Source: Peronospora farinosa
Lineage: Eukaryota > Oomycota > Peronosporomycetes > Peronosporales > Peronosporaceae
Length of the DNA stretch: 64,000 bases
Assembly (NCBI GenBank): GCA_947646735.1
Contig: CANTFK010000633.1
Location: 521,163-585,162, forward strand
Direction of reading: 5' to 3'
The notes under the pieces were generated by a model. It did no database searches and was not told the DNA's origin. It worked only from the letters and a program-made list of their open reading frames with translations. This document shows positions 31,763 to 42,940 of the stretch, piece by piece. A program made the translations under genes and the position numbers. The stretch's first letter is position 1. Each line of letters opens with the position of its first letter.

Positions 31763-34620
31763 ATGCCGAGCTTTTGTCCCAAGTACGTTGTCTTCACTTG
31801 GTAAATTCTTGGTCGGGAGCAGCTTTTAGTTTTAACATGTTTTGTGTCTTTTTTTGGTTGTGATAGATGCGGGGACTATGTGGAGGAAGATGCGTGCAAG
31901 AAGTGCGGTGAGATAGCGGTACGGATAGTTGTTAACAGGAATGAAGCGAAGAAGAAGACGTTGTACTGACTGATCGATGGCTGACGGTAGGTAACAGCCA
32001 AGGAGAACCCATGGAAGACAGCAGCCATGGTGCCCGGAGGCGACCAGATGAGCGTCCCAGCGTTGCCCACAGCTTTTACTGCAGCTGCACGCATTCAGAT
32101 GATAGGGTGCGTCCATTTAAAGAGGAGAGGTGTGAAGATTGACGTGTTGATTCGGTTCGTCGGTTGTTTGTTTTGTCGTATTTACCGCAGGGTGCAGCCC
32201 GTATTGGAGCCCGCTCGCAAGGAGAAAGCGGAGGCGCGCTTTAATTTTGTGCCGCAAGACTCGAGCACACAGTTGGCGCTGTCGAAGGGTGACGAGGTAG
32301 ACGTCGTGCGCAAAGATAGCGACGGCTGGTGGTTTGTCATTAAGGACGGCGAGAAGGGCCTCGTGCCAGGCTCGTACCTGCACATTGAGAACCCTATCGT
32401 CCCCGTCGCAGACGCTGCAATTCTCGCGGCGCGCGAGGCCTCCAACCAGAGATTTATGGAGATACAGCGCAACTCTGGGGCCAGCACGCATGGATCAGAG
32501 CCAGGCATGGAATACCAGTCGCTGCTTGGACTAGAAGCGCTCGCGATGGCAGACTCTTGCGCGCCAAAACCACCGAGTGGACCTGTGCGTGCAGATGCAA
32601 AGTCGGGTGGCACTGAATTTAAGCCTAAAGAGGTGCGCAAGTTAAGAAAGTGCTACGCTTGCAAGGAGACCATTCTGGGCCGAACGAAAGTATGCAAGGA
32701 GCAGATTTTTCATGAGATCTGCCTTCTGTGCAGAGGCTGTCGAGAGTCGATTGAAGAAGACGAAGACTTTACATTGATCAAGAAAAAAGCGTACCATGCT
32801 GAGTGTGCTAACGACGTCAACCACTGCTTCGTTTGCGACAAGGAGATCTTGGGCCGAGTGTATCGAGCTGGCGACGGCGCTTTCCACAAGCTCTGTATGG
32901 TCTGCTCCGTGTGTAACAAAAAGTCTAAGGAAGCTGGAGCAAAGTTGGTAAACGACCTTTTCGTTTGCGGCGATTGCGTTGCGGAGAAAGAGAGAAAAGA
33001 GAAGGAGGAGACAGAAGCTGCGCTTGAACGCGAACGAGCTGCTGCCAAAGCAAAGGCAGAAGAGGAAGCAGCTATTGCTGCTGCAAGGGCGTTAGAGGAA
33101 GAGAAGGAACGAATCGCTCAAGAGGCTCAGATAGCTGCCGAAGAGGCTGCTCGTGCAAAAGCCATTGCAGAAGCAGAAATAAAAGCAGCAGAGGCTAAGA
33201 TGTTACAAAGTGGCGCTGTTTGTGTTTCGAATGGCAATAGTCGGTTTGGAATTGATAGCCTTCGATCCAGTACGTCGAATCTTGACCAGTTTGATTTGGA
33301 GGCTACACCTCTTGACATGTCAGGGCATAACAGCCGGATATCTGAAGCATCAGATTTGGACTCGATTCTTAGTGACGGTGATTATGCTGGATACATGGGA
33401 ACCGGCCAAAGGGAATCGCTGCGCTTGTCGGAAGTGCTTGACCTTGAGTCTTACAAAGATGATCGTTTGTCCGACATGAGCGGTATCTTAGAAGGAGCTG
33501 CCGAACGGACGAAGCCGCGGCACTCAACAACGATTGAAGGAATAATGAATGAAAACGAAGAAGTCTTTTTGGAAGATGAGGACGACCGAGAGCTGTGTGG
33601 CGGTTGCAAGCTTGTACTAGAAGGAGAAGCTGTTGGTGCTCTGAACCAGTACTTTCACTACGAGGTGCGTTTGCGGGTATTGTGGAGTGCGCAACATGCA
33701 ATGTGTGCTAACGACGAACTAACTTGATGTCATTTGTGGTCTACAGTGCTTCAAATGCAGCCACTGCAGTCGTGTTATCGCTGAAGACGATGGTTACGCC
33801 GAGAAAAACAACCAGGTATGGCTTGCTTTCTTGCGTTGTGTAGTGACATAGCCTTAGCTAATAAGTCGGTATGACTCCAGGCGTTCCACCAAGCTTGCTA
33901 CCAGGTTCGCTTCGGCAAGATGTGCCATCGATGCGACAAGGTCCTTAGGGGGAAAGTGGTTAAGGCTCTCGATCATCTTTACCACCCCGATTGCTTTGTG
34001 TGCTTCCAGTGCAGCGCTTCCCTATCAGGTACGCATAGAGATTTCCGCTAACTGGGTAAATGATACTAATTCTGATAGTGTCTTATCGTCCAATAGAAAG
34101 TTTTTTTGAGCACGTAAGCCAAGCGGTTTGCGCTAAGTGCAAGCACGAAGCGATTGTGTTAGATGAACTTAGCCTTCCGTACGTATGGTATGAATGACCT
34201 AGAAACTTTATTTCGATTGACTAATATGGTTTTTGCTATCTGAAACCCAACAGAGAGACAATGACTCCCGTGTCCAAGGCTATTGCTGGCTATCGGTTCG
34301 ACGCCCAGGATGACACACAATTGACTATTTATCCGGGCGACGAGGTTGCTATTTTTCAGAAGGTACGTTTATCGCGAGGCTTGTGTATTTTGTGTGCTCT
34401 AACGATGATCTCATGTGCGTGACAGGACGACGATGGCTGGTGGCTGGTGGAATTGAGAAGCAAGCGTGGCTACGTGCCAGGTTCATATTTGATTGAGCGT
34501 CCTATTGAAGAACAGCATAAGAGTAGAGTCTGCAAGGCGGGTCTTTGCAGCTCGTGCTCAACGCAAAATCCAGCAGAGGCACGCTTTTGCCGAAGCTGTG
34601 GCAACAATCTCAAAGCCTAA
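31763..34620 (+). CDS. Zinc-ribbon/SH3/multi-LIM scaffold protein, nine exons
   Basis: Exons: 31763-31782, 31867-31907, 31998-32106, 32191-33664, 33747-33815, 33881-34028, 34097-34178, 34254-34362 and 34426-34620; these close in frame at 748 residues. Domains in order: an N-terminal zinc ribbon (FCPKCGDYVEEDACKKC), SH3 domain 1 (ALSKGDEVDVVRKDSDGWW, GLVPGSYL), two LIM domains (CYACKETILGR.., CFVCDKEILGR..), an Ala/Glu coiled coil (EREAAAKAKAEEEAA-like), an acidic Ser-rich linker, two more LIM domains split over exons 4-7 (CGGCKLVLEGEA..CFKCSHC; CHRCDKVLRGK..CFVCFQC), SH3 domain 2 (IAGYRFDAQDDTQLTIYPGD, GWWLVELRSKRGYVPGSY), and a C-terminal zinc ribbon (CSSCSTQNPAEARFCRSCG). It is probably a cytoskeletal or signalling scaffold. 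LIM and SH3 calls are firm; the cellular role is unknown. Confidence 0.9.
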
Positions 34621-34820
34621 CTGGCGTATGCGTACGAGAAAGTGACAAGCAAGAGTTGTTCATAGAAAAAGTACGGGGCATATTGATAGACTTCGATGCT
34701 TTTGGGACTGTCCGCCATCCCCGTTCCGTTCTCACTGTGGGTGCTGAGGTACTTCAACTGTCAATTTAGCGTCCCATATTTTTTAACTACCTACTCGCTT
34801 TCAGTGGAAAGTTGAATCGT

Positions 34821-34837
34821 GCTCACTTGTGCATTTT
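34821..34837 (+). promoter_or_regulatory. Oomycete-type initiator/flanking element
   Basis: GCTCACTTGTGCATTTT ends 13 nt before the ATG at 34851. It is close to the oomycete Inr plus flanking promoter region consensus GCTCATTYYNCAWTTT, with one inserted base. It supports 34851 as the true start and the short 5' leader typical of these organisms. Confidence 0.55.
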
Positions 34838-34850
34838 TCTTCGACTTCTC

Positions 34851-35756
34851 ATGTGGACCAAAGGACTAACTTACTCGACTCCTGCGTTGCAGTCTTCTGC
34901 TGTGGCGCTGCTTGGCCGTGGATGCTTGCGCGGAGTGCATTCCCGCCGCAGCATTCGTATGTGGGACCGGGTACAGCCGTCGCTCTGGCATCCTTTGGCG
35001 TCACTGGAGCAGTCGCTCATGGACGTAGAAGTGATGGCTCAACGAGTGTTCTCGCCTCGCTTCCCACCGTTTGCGCCGTTTGCGCCCGACACGTTGCCGA
35101 AACTACATCATGACGACAAAGAGTTTTTCAAGGACCTGCCAATCAAGAGACCAGAAGAAGTGACGAAAGCGACGCTAAAAGCTGCGGCGCCAGAGTATAG
35201 TGCGTCCGAGAAGAAGGGGGTCGACGCTGCCCTTGACACGAACGAGTCGTCAACTGGCGCCGAGGGCACTATACCTCACCCGTCATTCACGTCATACTCG
35301 TACACGTACTCGACCGTGCTAGACCATAGTGGTCACCGTATCGGGACATCTCGTCGACGTTACGAGGACTCGACGGGGCGTTTGAAGGCCACCCACGAGC
35401 GCGAGATTGATGGCAAGAATTTAAAGACGGTGTGGCAGCGTTCCAATACTCAAGACGAGGGCGGGCATGAGACGGTCTGCTCAAGCGGTAGCCCGGACGA
35501 GTTTGAAAAGGAGTGGCTTGTGACACCATTCGGCCGTGCCGAGGACGAGGAGCTGGCTAAGTGGATGGAAGAACGAGAGCGTGGTGTGTACAAAGCTTTT
35601 GGCATTGAGTACAATTCCGATGAACCGAAGCAAAATGAGATGACGAATGAAGAGCGCAAAGTGGTGGAGGAAGTTGGCACAGAGCGAAAGGAGAAGATTC
35701 AGGAAATGTCGAAGCGGCAGGAAGAGGAGACGACTTCTCCGGAGTATACGTCGTAA
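34851..35756 (+). CDS. Myeloid leukemia factor (MLF)-like protein
   Basis: The frame from ATG 34851 encodes 301 residues; the initiator-like element just upstream favours this start over the internal ATG at 34959. The first 36 residues have no acidic residue and several Arg (RGCLRGVHSRRSIR), which could be a mitochondrial or other targeting presequence. The middle (about residues 155-225) has the MLF-family pattern: SFTSYSYTYSTVLDHSGHRI, SRRRYEDSTGRLKATHEREI, then a region rich in polar residues around KTVWQRSN. The C-terminus is charged and helical (EDEELAKWMEERERGVYKAF). MLF proteins are nuclear/cytosolic adaptors of poorly defined role. Family assignment is by pattern and moderate. Confidence 0.6.
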   Translation: MWTKGLTYSTPALQSSAVALLGRGCLRGVHSRRSIRMWDRVQPSLWHPLASLEQSLMDVEVMAQRVFSPRFPPFAPFAPDTLPKLHHDDKEFFKDLPIKRPEEVTKATLKAAAPEYSASEKKGVDAALDTNESSTGAEGTIPHPSFTSYSYTYSTVLDHSGHRIGTSRRRYEDSTGRLKATHEREIDGKNLKTVWQRSNTQDEGGHETVCSSGSPDEFEKEWLVTPFGRAEDEELAKWMEERERGVYKAFGIEYNSDEPKQNEMTNEERKVVEEVGTERKEKIQEMSKRQEEETTSPEYTS

Positions 35757-35961
35757 AAGTGGCAGCGACTAAAGTGAATGTGACTACCTGGTAGCTTAGT
35801 GTTTTTCGATTCTGTCACTACACATTTTACCAACTTCACAATGAATATTGATGTTTCAAAGCAAATTTATTTTTTGCTGTCAATTTTGCTTGATTACCGG
35901 TGCAATACTGATAAATCGACTAAAGCATCCATCCATTACAATCAAGCCCTCGGCTTAAAAC

Positions 35962-38868
35962 ATGGACGATGGGTCCGACGAGCTACTTCTCAAGCCGACG
36001 TCCAATGATATGTCTTTGCAGCTCGATGGCTTTGATGCGGATGCGGCCACGGGCGATTCTAAGCGCTGGCTGCAGAGTCTGGAGAAGTGCATCCGCGCTA
36101 TCGTGAGCATTCGACTGCTTAGTGTGCGGGCGTTTGATGGCAATGGTGCCAGTTTTAGCGTAGCTACAGGATTTGTGGTGGACATGAAGCGAGGATTAAT
36201 CCTCACGAACCGCCACGTGGTGACGCCCGGTCCTGTGGTTGCTGATGCCATCTTTCTTAATAAAGAGGAGGTGGATCTCGTGCCTGTGTATCGAGATCCC
36301 GTGCACGACTTTGGCTTTTTCCGCTTTGATCCGAGCAAGGTCAAATTTCTGCAGCTGCATGAGATTCCACTACGACCCGAAGCTGCCAAGATTGGCGTCG
36401 AGATCCGTGTCGTGGGCAATGATGCAGGGGAGAAACTGTCCATCTTGCCGGGTATCTTGGCCAAGCTGGATCGAGATGCGCCATCCTATGGCTCCAGCAC
36501 GTACAATGACTTTAACACGTTTTACTTCGCAGCGGCCAGTAGCACAAGTGGAGGCTCCAGTGGATCTCCCGTGCTGAATATTGACGGATGCGCTATCGCA
36601 CTGAACGCTGGAGGAGCCAAAAAGGCGGCATCATCTTTTTACCTGCCACTGGATCGCATTGTACGGGTGCTCGGACTAATTCAACAAGGCAAACCGGTGC
36701 CGCGTGGAACCATCCAGACGATTTTCCGTCACACAGCGTTCGATGAGGTGCGGCGACTTGGGTTGTCAGGCGAAACAGAGGCTATGGTGCGCCAACAATT
36801 CCCGCAGGAGACAGGTATGATGGTGGTGGACCAGGTCATCCAAGGAGGGCCAGCGCATGACCATCTGCGTACAGGAGACGTGCTTATTAAGTTTGCGGGA
36901 AAGTACGGCGCAACGTTTTTGACCATTGAAGAGTTGTTGGATTCTCACGTTGCTGAGACTGTAAACGCGCAGTTCCAGCGCGGAAACGAGCAGTACACAG
37001 CCACACTGAACATTCAGGACTTACATGCTATTACGCCTGACAGGTACTTGGAAATTGGCGGTGGCATTGTGCATGCACTGTCCTACCAACAAGCTCGCAA
37101 CGCTTCGCTACCGGTGGGTGGCGTGTATCTAGCCCAAGCAGGCCACATGTTCATGAAGGCACATCTGGCCCAGCCCTGTATCATAACATCCGTGGCAGGA
37201 CAGCCCACCCCTACGCTAGATGACTTCGCGAACGTCATGGCCTCGCTTCCTAACGGTTTTCGAACGGTTTTGCGGTACTTCATGATCCGCGATCGGCACC
37301 GTGTCCGCACAGCCTTCATTATGATGGATCGTCAATGGTTTCCGATGCAGATGTGCACACGTAACGACGAGGACGGGTTGTGGTATCCAAAAGCATACAT
37401 CCAGGATGCAATAAACGGAGATAAAGCACTCGGAAATATTGCAAATTTCGAAAGCCCAACTTTTTCTCCAGCGCCGTTGAGTTTTCCCGGAGGAAACGCG
37501 CTGGGCAAGAAGACGCTGCTGTCACTTGTGATGGTATCTTTTGACATCCCTTACATGGTTGATGGTATTTCGAGCTCAAGCTACCATGGGATGGGAGTCG
37601 TGGTGCATGCCGCGCAAGGTTTTGTGCTCGTAGATCAGAACACGGTTCCCATTGCATTGGGTGATGTGTTGATTACAATCGCAGCTACCGTTGAGGTTCC
37701 CGCTAAGGTGGTTTTTGTGCACCCAGTTCACAACTTCTCCATTGTACAATATGATCCCAAGACGCTAGGCTCTGTAGCCAGCCATATTGAGAGTGTTGTG
37801 CTGGCCGAGAAACCGCTTGAAGTTGGTGAGACTGCCGACTACGTCGGATTGAGCAGCAATTGGACCGTCGTTACTATAAAAGCTGTCGTTACTAAGCTCG
37901 ACCGTCTTGTGTTGCGCGACTTCCAGCCACCACGATACAAGGCATGCAATATTGAAGTACTGCACTTTGATCGTATCACAAAGTCTGTGGGCGGTGTCTT
38001 CATTGATAGTGCAGGCGCTGTGAATGCAATTTGGCTGTCCTTTAGCTACCAAGACAATGCTGGTCGCAAAGAGGTTTTTCGTGGACTACCGGTCAGCATT
38101 TTTCGACCCATCATTGCCGAGCTGCGAGCGTCTCGCATCCCGGCGTCATTGAATATTTTGCCGGCGCAACTGCTGACTTACTCTCTGTCGAAGGCACGCT
38201 CTGGTCTTGGACTTTCTGATGGATGGATACAGAAGCTCGAGTCCTGCTACGAGGACAAGCGCCAGGTACTTGGAATCAAGCGATGTGCTGCTGGCACGGA
38301 CTGCGCCAAAAAGTTTGAAAGCGGCGACTTGCTTCTAGCCATTGATGGACGAGTTGTCGTGCGGGATGCAGATGTAGAAGATGCAGTGGACGGCAAAACG
38401 AATATAGTTGCTGTGATTGTGCGCGAGCAGAAGGAAATGGAGGTGACTGTAAGCACGTCTCAGCTGTCGGCAATGGGCACTAATCGTGTAATCGTCTGGT
38501 GTGGTCTCGTCATCCAGAACCCCCACTATGCGGTAGCAAGCTTAGGCTACATTCCAGAGGAAGGCGGTGGCGTATATTGCTCACGGTGGTGCTATGGATC
38601 TCCCGCGCATAAGTACGGATTGCGAGCAACTATATGGCTTGTGGAAGTTAACGGTAAGCCGACACGCACACTAGATGACTTCTTGGGGGTGGTCGGACGT
38701 TTTGGTAATCGCGAATCTGTGCGCTTAAAGACAATTTCCATTAACACGAAGCCAAAGGTGTTTACCTTGAAGACAGACTACCACTACTGGCCAACAATCG
38801 AGCTGCATCGAGATGGATGGGATTGGAAATATGTAAAGCATTCAGTCCAAAATACCCCCACGCAGTAG
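35962..38868 (+). CDS. NMA111: HtrA-like serine protease with PDZ domains (NMA111 family)
   Basis: A single exon of 968 residues starts at ATG 35962; the yeast homologue has 997. The N-terminal trypsin-like domain shows all three catalytic residues: His85 in LILTNRHVV, Asp116 in YRDPVHDFGFFRFDP, and Ser200 in SGGSSGSPVLNIDG. RVVGNDAGEKLSILPG and the AYNDFNT-like YNDFNTFYFAAA are strongly conserved in the family. PDZ domains follow (MMVVDQVIQGGPAHDHLRTG). The second half repeats a degenerate protease-like domain without a catalytic triad and further PDZ-like segments (SPAHKYGLRATIWLVEVNG), as expected for Nma111. Family members act in the nucleus in stress response, lipid homeostasis and apoptosis-like death. 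No break is visible. Confidence 0.95.
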   Translation: MDDGSDELLLKPTSNDMSLQLDGFDADAATGDSKRWLQSLEKCIRAIVSIRLLSVRAFDGNGASFSVATGFVVDMKRGLILTNRHVVTPGPVVADAIFLNKEEVDLVPVYRDPVHDFGFFRFDPSKVKFLQLHEIPLRPEAAKIGVEIRVVGNDAGEKLSILPGILAKLDRDAPSYGSSTYNDFNTFYFAAASSTSGGSSGSPVLNIDGCAIALNAGGAKKAASSFYLPLDRIVRVLGLIQQGKPVPRGTIQTIFRHTAFDEVRRLGLSGETEAMVRQQFPQETGMMVVDQVIQGGPAHDHLRTGDVLIKFAGKYGATFLTIEELLDSHVAETVNAQFQRGNEQYTATLNIQDLHAITPDRYLEIGGGIVHALSYQQARNASLPVGGVYLAQAGHMFMKAHLAQPCIITSVAGQPTPTLDDFANVMASLPNGFRTVLRYFMIRDRHRVRTAFIMMDRQWFPMQMCTRNDEDGLWYPKAYIQDAINGDKALGNIANFESPTFSPAPLSFPGGNALGKKTLLSLVMVSFDIPYMVDGISSSSYHGMGVVVHAAQGFVLVDQNTVPIALGDVLITIAATVEVPAKVVFVHPVHNFSIVQYDPKTLGSVASHIESVVLAEKPLEVGETADYVGLSSNWTVVTIKAVVTKLDRLVLRDFQPPRYKACNIEVLHFDRITKSVGGVFIDSAGAVNAIWLSFSYQDNAGRKEVFRGLPVSIFRPIIAELRASRIPASLNILPAQLLTYSLSKARSGLGLSDGWIQKLESCYEDKRQVLGIKRCAAGTDCAKKFESGDLLLAIDGRVVVRDADVEDAVDGKTNIVAVIVREQKEMEVTVSTSQLSAMGTNRVIVWCGLVIQNPHYAVASLGYIPEEGGGVYCSRWCYGSPAHKYGLRATIWLVEVNGKPTRTLDDFLGVVGRFGNRESVRLKTISINTKPKVFTLKTDYHYWPTIELHRDGWDWKYVKHSVQNTPTQ

Positions 38869-41800
38869 TAATGACTCAAATTCAGATCAATGCATCAAAA
38901 TTGATATACTCGTCACACATTAACATCTTTTCAAATAGTTAAAGTACATGCTTCTTTACAAAGTCTTCTAAATAAAATCGGTAAGAGTCAAAGTCGAAGA
39001 ATTTCGACAGCACCGTCATCTTGATGCTTCAATGTTGAGGTCGAGACCTCAAAGCACAGAAAGCAGAGACATTTAGAACAGCTAAATATACTTTAAGTGT
39101 GTTGACGAACAATGCTAGCAAAGTTCGCGGTAGTTCCGAATTCAAAGTAAAATATTTCGTGCATACAGTAACACGCAGCGTGTCAATCACAATACCACTG
39201 TACCTCCACGCATCATCGCCCTCACCAATGTCTCAAAACAATACATGATTGTAAAACCATGAAGACGTGGTTTATAACGAAATGATAAGACCACCGGAGA
39301 GACAAGATCATATAGCCGTTGCTGCAGCAGCACCGCTGGCTTTTGTGATCATAGCATGCTTGTGCAACTACACGTGCATATCAGTTTGCAAACACCGGTG
39401 GTACACACGCCATTCAATATTGATTAAGTGATGCGGTGTGCCCGCAAAATCAAAGATGGGTGTAAGCCGCATAATTTTTGCAATCTTAAATGAAAAACAT
39501 AATGCACGCCCTGTACTGGTATTGTTTAGAGCCAAAGCAATAGCTTTAGGTCTTGGCAACATCATTGCCAATAAGAAACTAGTACCGTACTGTCTAGCTA
39601 GCCAGCGAAAGGCTTTTGTTCTTTTCTTTCTTACCTCTCACTTTTAACAATCTTCAACACCGGTTTCTTCGCAGCAACCTACAATATCCTGCGTTCACCA
39701 AGCAATCGCATTTCGTAAATCCTAATACTGTCGTAAATGCCTGACCGACGTACGTGACACACCTACCTGATTGCAACAATGTGTCTGATGTCGCGCAGCC
39801 TTTGGTGGTTGTGGGTCTTCGGCTTCTGCCTTCTAAGCGCTGGCACAGAGTGGACGACGATCTTTGCCGCCAGAATGGGGGCTAATAGTTGACCAACGAG
39901 TTTCCTTGTAGATGCGAACCGAAAGTCGGTTCAAGATATTTATGTTGCTGTAACCATAGCGTGTCAAGCTATTGATGACGTAGACGAAGCTACTTGTGCG
40001 GACACCACATTACAGTTTATCAATCACTTATTACTTGGTCGGTCGTTAATTTTCACCGTAATGGTCTGTGTAAGCCGAGTTCAGCCTTTCATACGCGTGG
40101 AGCATCCTTCATTTTACGCAGATTATAACGATAAAGTTTTCTTATAGACTGTAGAGGATCACGAATTACGTCAGTGATGTGTGTGTCGTGAAAAGGACAA
40201 CTTGCATGGACAGTGTTCTTCGAATGTCTGGATTGTGTGATCAGTTTATGAAGGGTTTTATACATTCGTTTTAGTAGTAGTTTAACTCAAGATACTACTT
40301 TCATTTGGCAGCACAGTGAAGTAGTTGAGCTATCCTTACAAAGACCGCTCTAAAAGTAAAGTAACATGAGGGCTGTGTGCTCACAAGCTTGAGTATAAAG
40401 CGTCAGCTTATAAGTTGCTTCTTACGAAACCTGTCTAGTACTGCGCGTCGGTGCGCACCCGGTCATTGCTTCTCTTGTAGCAAGCATTAAGCTATTCGTG
40501 CTACTCATGTAAGTCCATCGCTGACTATACGTCAAAAAGCTTCTGATATATGCCCAATAGTTTAGCTTGCCTAACGAGATAGCCCGAATGTATTAACGTA
40601 GGATACAAACCATGCATAGATAGTGGCCGGGTTTATGCTATACTAGGTTATACGATCAAGCGGGCCGCGATTGAGCTCGTAGTCGTCGACGTCAGATTCG
40701 TAATACCAGAAAGACAGCCGACAGCGGCCTACTGAAAATGTCCGACGTGACGATGCATCATTCGGGTGCGAGACGCCGTCTGTCCAACGGTGCTCGAGCC
40801 CTGAACCTATTCGAAACATAGGTTGGTTACCCAATTCTTGGTAAGTCTGGTCATCAGCGTTCAAGCCCTGCTAGATCAGGAAATTACGTGGAAGCTACAT
40901 TGCAGCAGCGTACCGTTCTTGAATGTGTCAAAAACTTCTAGTCATTTTACTTGACACCAACTTGTTGGTAATACAGTACAGGGTATGAATCTTATGATCG
41001 TTTCCAGTTTCACTGTACCGACCACTTCTAGCATCAAATCAAAGCGCAGGGATTATGTATGATCCGCTATAAGGCGCGTTGAAAACCTGTTGTCGACTGC
41101 GTTGCATGAGGCTTGCCGCTTACGCATTTCCATGATAAACCTCATCCGCAACACTCAGTGCAGCAAGGTTGTTGAGTAATTAATGTTACATCTGTCTATG
41201 CTCAATCGAGCAAGACGTATCTGCGTTTTTTAATCAAAAGACCATTTCTGTTGACCTCGCGAGAGCTAAACTCGTTAGAAAAAATTCCATCCTAAAAAAG
41301 TTGCGTGGGTAGCACAAAGATTGGTGTCACCATGACAACGAAAGCTATACAGACAGAAATTCAATCTGACGTGGCAGCTTACTCTGTAGATGTCAGCAGC
41401 GCGTGAACCTTGTTTGAACGGACCAAGCAAGATGATGTAGGGCTGTGCACATATGACTCAAAGCCAGCTCATCTAACAATTATCCTGTGTTTCAGCTGGA
41501 GTTCACGCAGATCTTTCATTATTATCCATAATCCAAGGCTGCATTTACTTTGTTCCAGATAAGTTTGGCATCTGTGAAACGACCTCAGCGTGTCCAGCGT
41601 GTTCAGGCTGCTAACAGTTAGAGAAACGGTTTAAGCAACCACTTGACTCGCGACCTCATCCAATTTAGGGTTACATGTCATGGTTGGTACACGATTAAAT
41701 TACTTATAAGATTCGGAGGTAAGACTGAGGAAAATGACACATCGTTTGAGCCACTACCGCGCAAGCTTTCCTTCATTTAGAATTTTTCTTTGAACTGCAA

Positions 41801-41869
41801 GCATCTTTTTAGCTTCAGACGCAGACGAAAGCAAAGAACAGTTGCGTCATAGCAGACTAAAATACAACC
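38869..41869. other. 3-kb intergenic region with no firm gene
   Basis: Only short open frames are present. A candidate small secreted protein lies at 39779-40147. The minus-strand open frame at 40643-40864 lacks an ATG and has no domain. I recognise no transposon family, tandem repeat or RNA gene. Confidence 0.4.
39779..40147 (+). pseudogene. Candidate small secreted protein, broken or spliced
   Basis: An ATG-initiated frame begins with a convincing signal peptide (SLWWLWVFGFCLLSAG) and meets a TGA at 39890. The same frame is then open for 84 more codons to 40147. Alternatively an intron could begin near GTGGACG (about 39850) and end at TTCCTTGTAG (39911), with a CTAAT branch-point-like sequence at 39882. 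That would give a very short Cys-rich peptide (CEPKVGSRYLCCCNHS). No known effector motif is visible. Chance cannot be excluded. Confidence 0.25.
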
Positions 41870-42940
41870 ATGGACCCGCTTACTTTCAGCAACGCGTCAT
41901 TATACAGCATTGGTGACATTCTGAATCTACCGGCGGCTATGGAATTTTTGGACGATGAAGATTTCGGAAGCACGATGATGATGCTTGAAAATGCAATCGC
42001 GTCTTCGCCTACGTCATCTTTTTGTAGAGAAGACCCTAACAGCCTAAACTTGAGCCTGACAGGATTGAGTGATGCCTTCAACGTGCGGGACACGGCTTGC
42101 ACTGAGCAGCACTTGATTGGTACCGATAAATTGGAACACCCTAATGGCGTTAGCTCTTGCCTTTCGCATGATGAAAAGAACCGAAGCAGCGGTCGTGTTG
42201 GTGGCGGCGATGTTTATATCAAGCAGGAGAACAACATGCCCGGCTTGTCGCCAATTATGGACTCCTTTCTGCGCGAGTCTTGGGATGACATCATTAATCC
42301 AGGCTCAAAATCTGCCAGTTCAATTGTAATTTCGACTACGCCTGGTCGAATGGACTCGTTGACGCCCCGCTTCTTCCTTCCCAGCCCGTCACCATTAGGA
42401 GGACCGCTATTGATGAAGAGCATGCCGATTTTTGCACAAACGTTACCACCAGCGACCCTGCGCATGATCTCCAACACTTCAACCTCTCCAACTGCTGTGT
42501 CCACCAAATCGAAAGGGACACGGCGAGCAAAGCAGTGTATTGCTGAAGCGTGTACCCGGCGCGCTCAGTCTAATAATAGATGCAAGACTCACGGTGGTGG
42601 CGCACGGTGCCAAATAGAAGGTTGCAACAAAAGTTCACAGGGTGGAGGACTTTGCCGCGCCCACGGAGGTGGCAAAAAGTGCCGAGTACCTGGTTGCTCA
42701 AAAGGAACTCAACGTCTTGGTTTATGCTACCTGCACGGTGGGATCCGTCGTTGTATAGCAGAAGGTTGCAAGAAGAAGGACCGTGGAAACGGCTACTGCA
42801 TCTCGCACGGAGGAGGCCGACGGTGCGAAGCTGATGGATGCAGTCGCTCGGTTCGTAAAGGCAATCACTGTCAGATGCACCAAGTCTTAGCATATGATAC
42901 TCCGTTTCAGACAAACCGATGCCAGGGACTTTATTCGTAA
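41870..42940 (+). CDS. WRKY19-like HGG-repeat zinc-cluster protein
   Basis: A single exon of 356 residues starts at ATG 41870 in good context. The N-terminal 215 residues are polar and low in complexity, with acidic patches (FLDDEDFGSTMMMLE), as in transcription regulators. The C-terminal part (about residues 222-345) has five tandem repeats of a Cys/His unit, of the form C-x4-C-x(6-8)-C-x2-HGG(G): CIAEACTRRAQSNNRCKTHG, CQIEGCNKSSQGGGLCRAHG, CRVPGCSKGTQRLGLCYLHG, CIAEGCKKKDRGNGYCISHG, CEADGCSRSVRKGNHCQMH. Each could bind one zinc. This array is what is annotated as WRKY transcription factor 19-like in oomycetes and plants; no WRKY domain itself is present. Nuclear regulation is likely but inferred. 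Confidence 0.85.
   Translation: MDPLTFSNASLYSIGDILNLPAAMEFLDDEDFGSTMMMLENAIASSPTSSFCREDPNSLNLSLTGLSDAFNVRDTACTEQHLIGTDKLEHPNGVSSCLSHDEKNRSSGRVGGGDVYIKQENNMPGLSPIMDSFLRESWDDIINPGSKSASSIVISTTPGRMDSLTPRFFLPSPSPLGGPLLMKSMPIFAQTLPPATLRMISNTSTSPTAVSTKSKGTRRAKQCIAEACTRRAQSNNRCKTHGGGARCQIEGCNKSSQGGGLCRAHGGGKKCRVPGCSKGTQRLGLCYLHGGIRRCIAEGCKKKDRGNGYCISHGGGRRCEADGCSRSVRKGNHCQMHQVLAYDTPFQTNRCQGLYS

Noticed and set aside
34545..34769. Separate small gene after the LIM/SH3 gene
   Set aside because: The first part is a shifted frame of the last LIM/SH3 exon and the rest is the spacer before the MLF-like gene.
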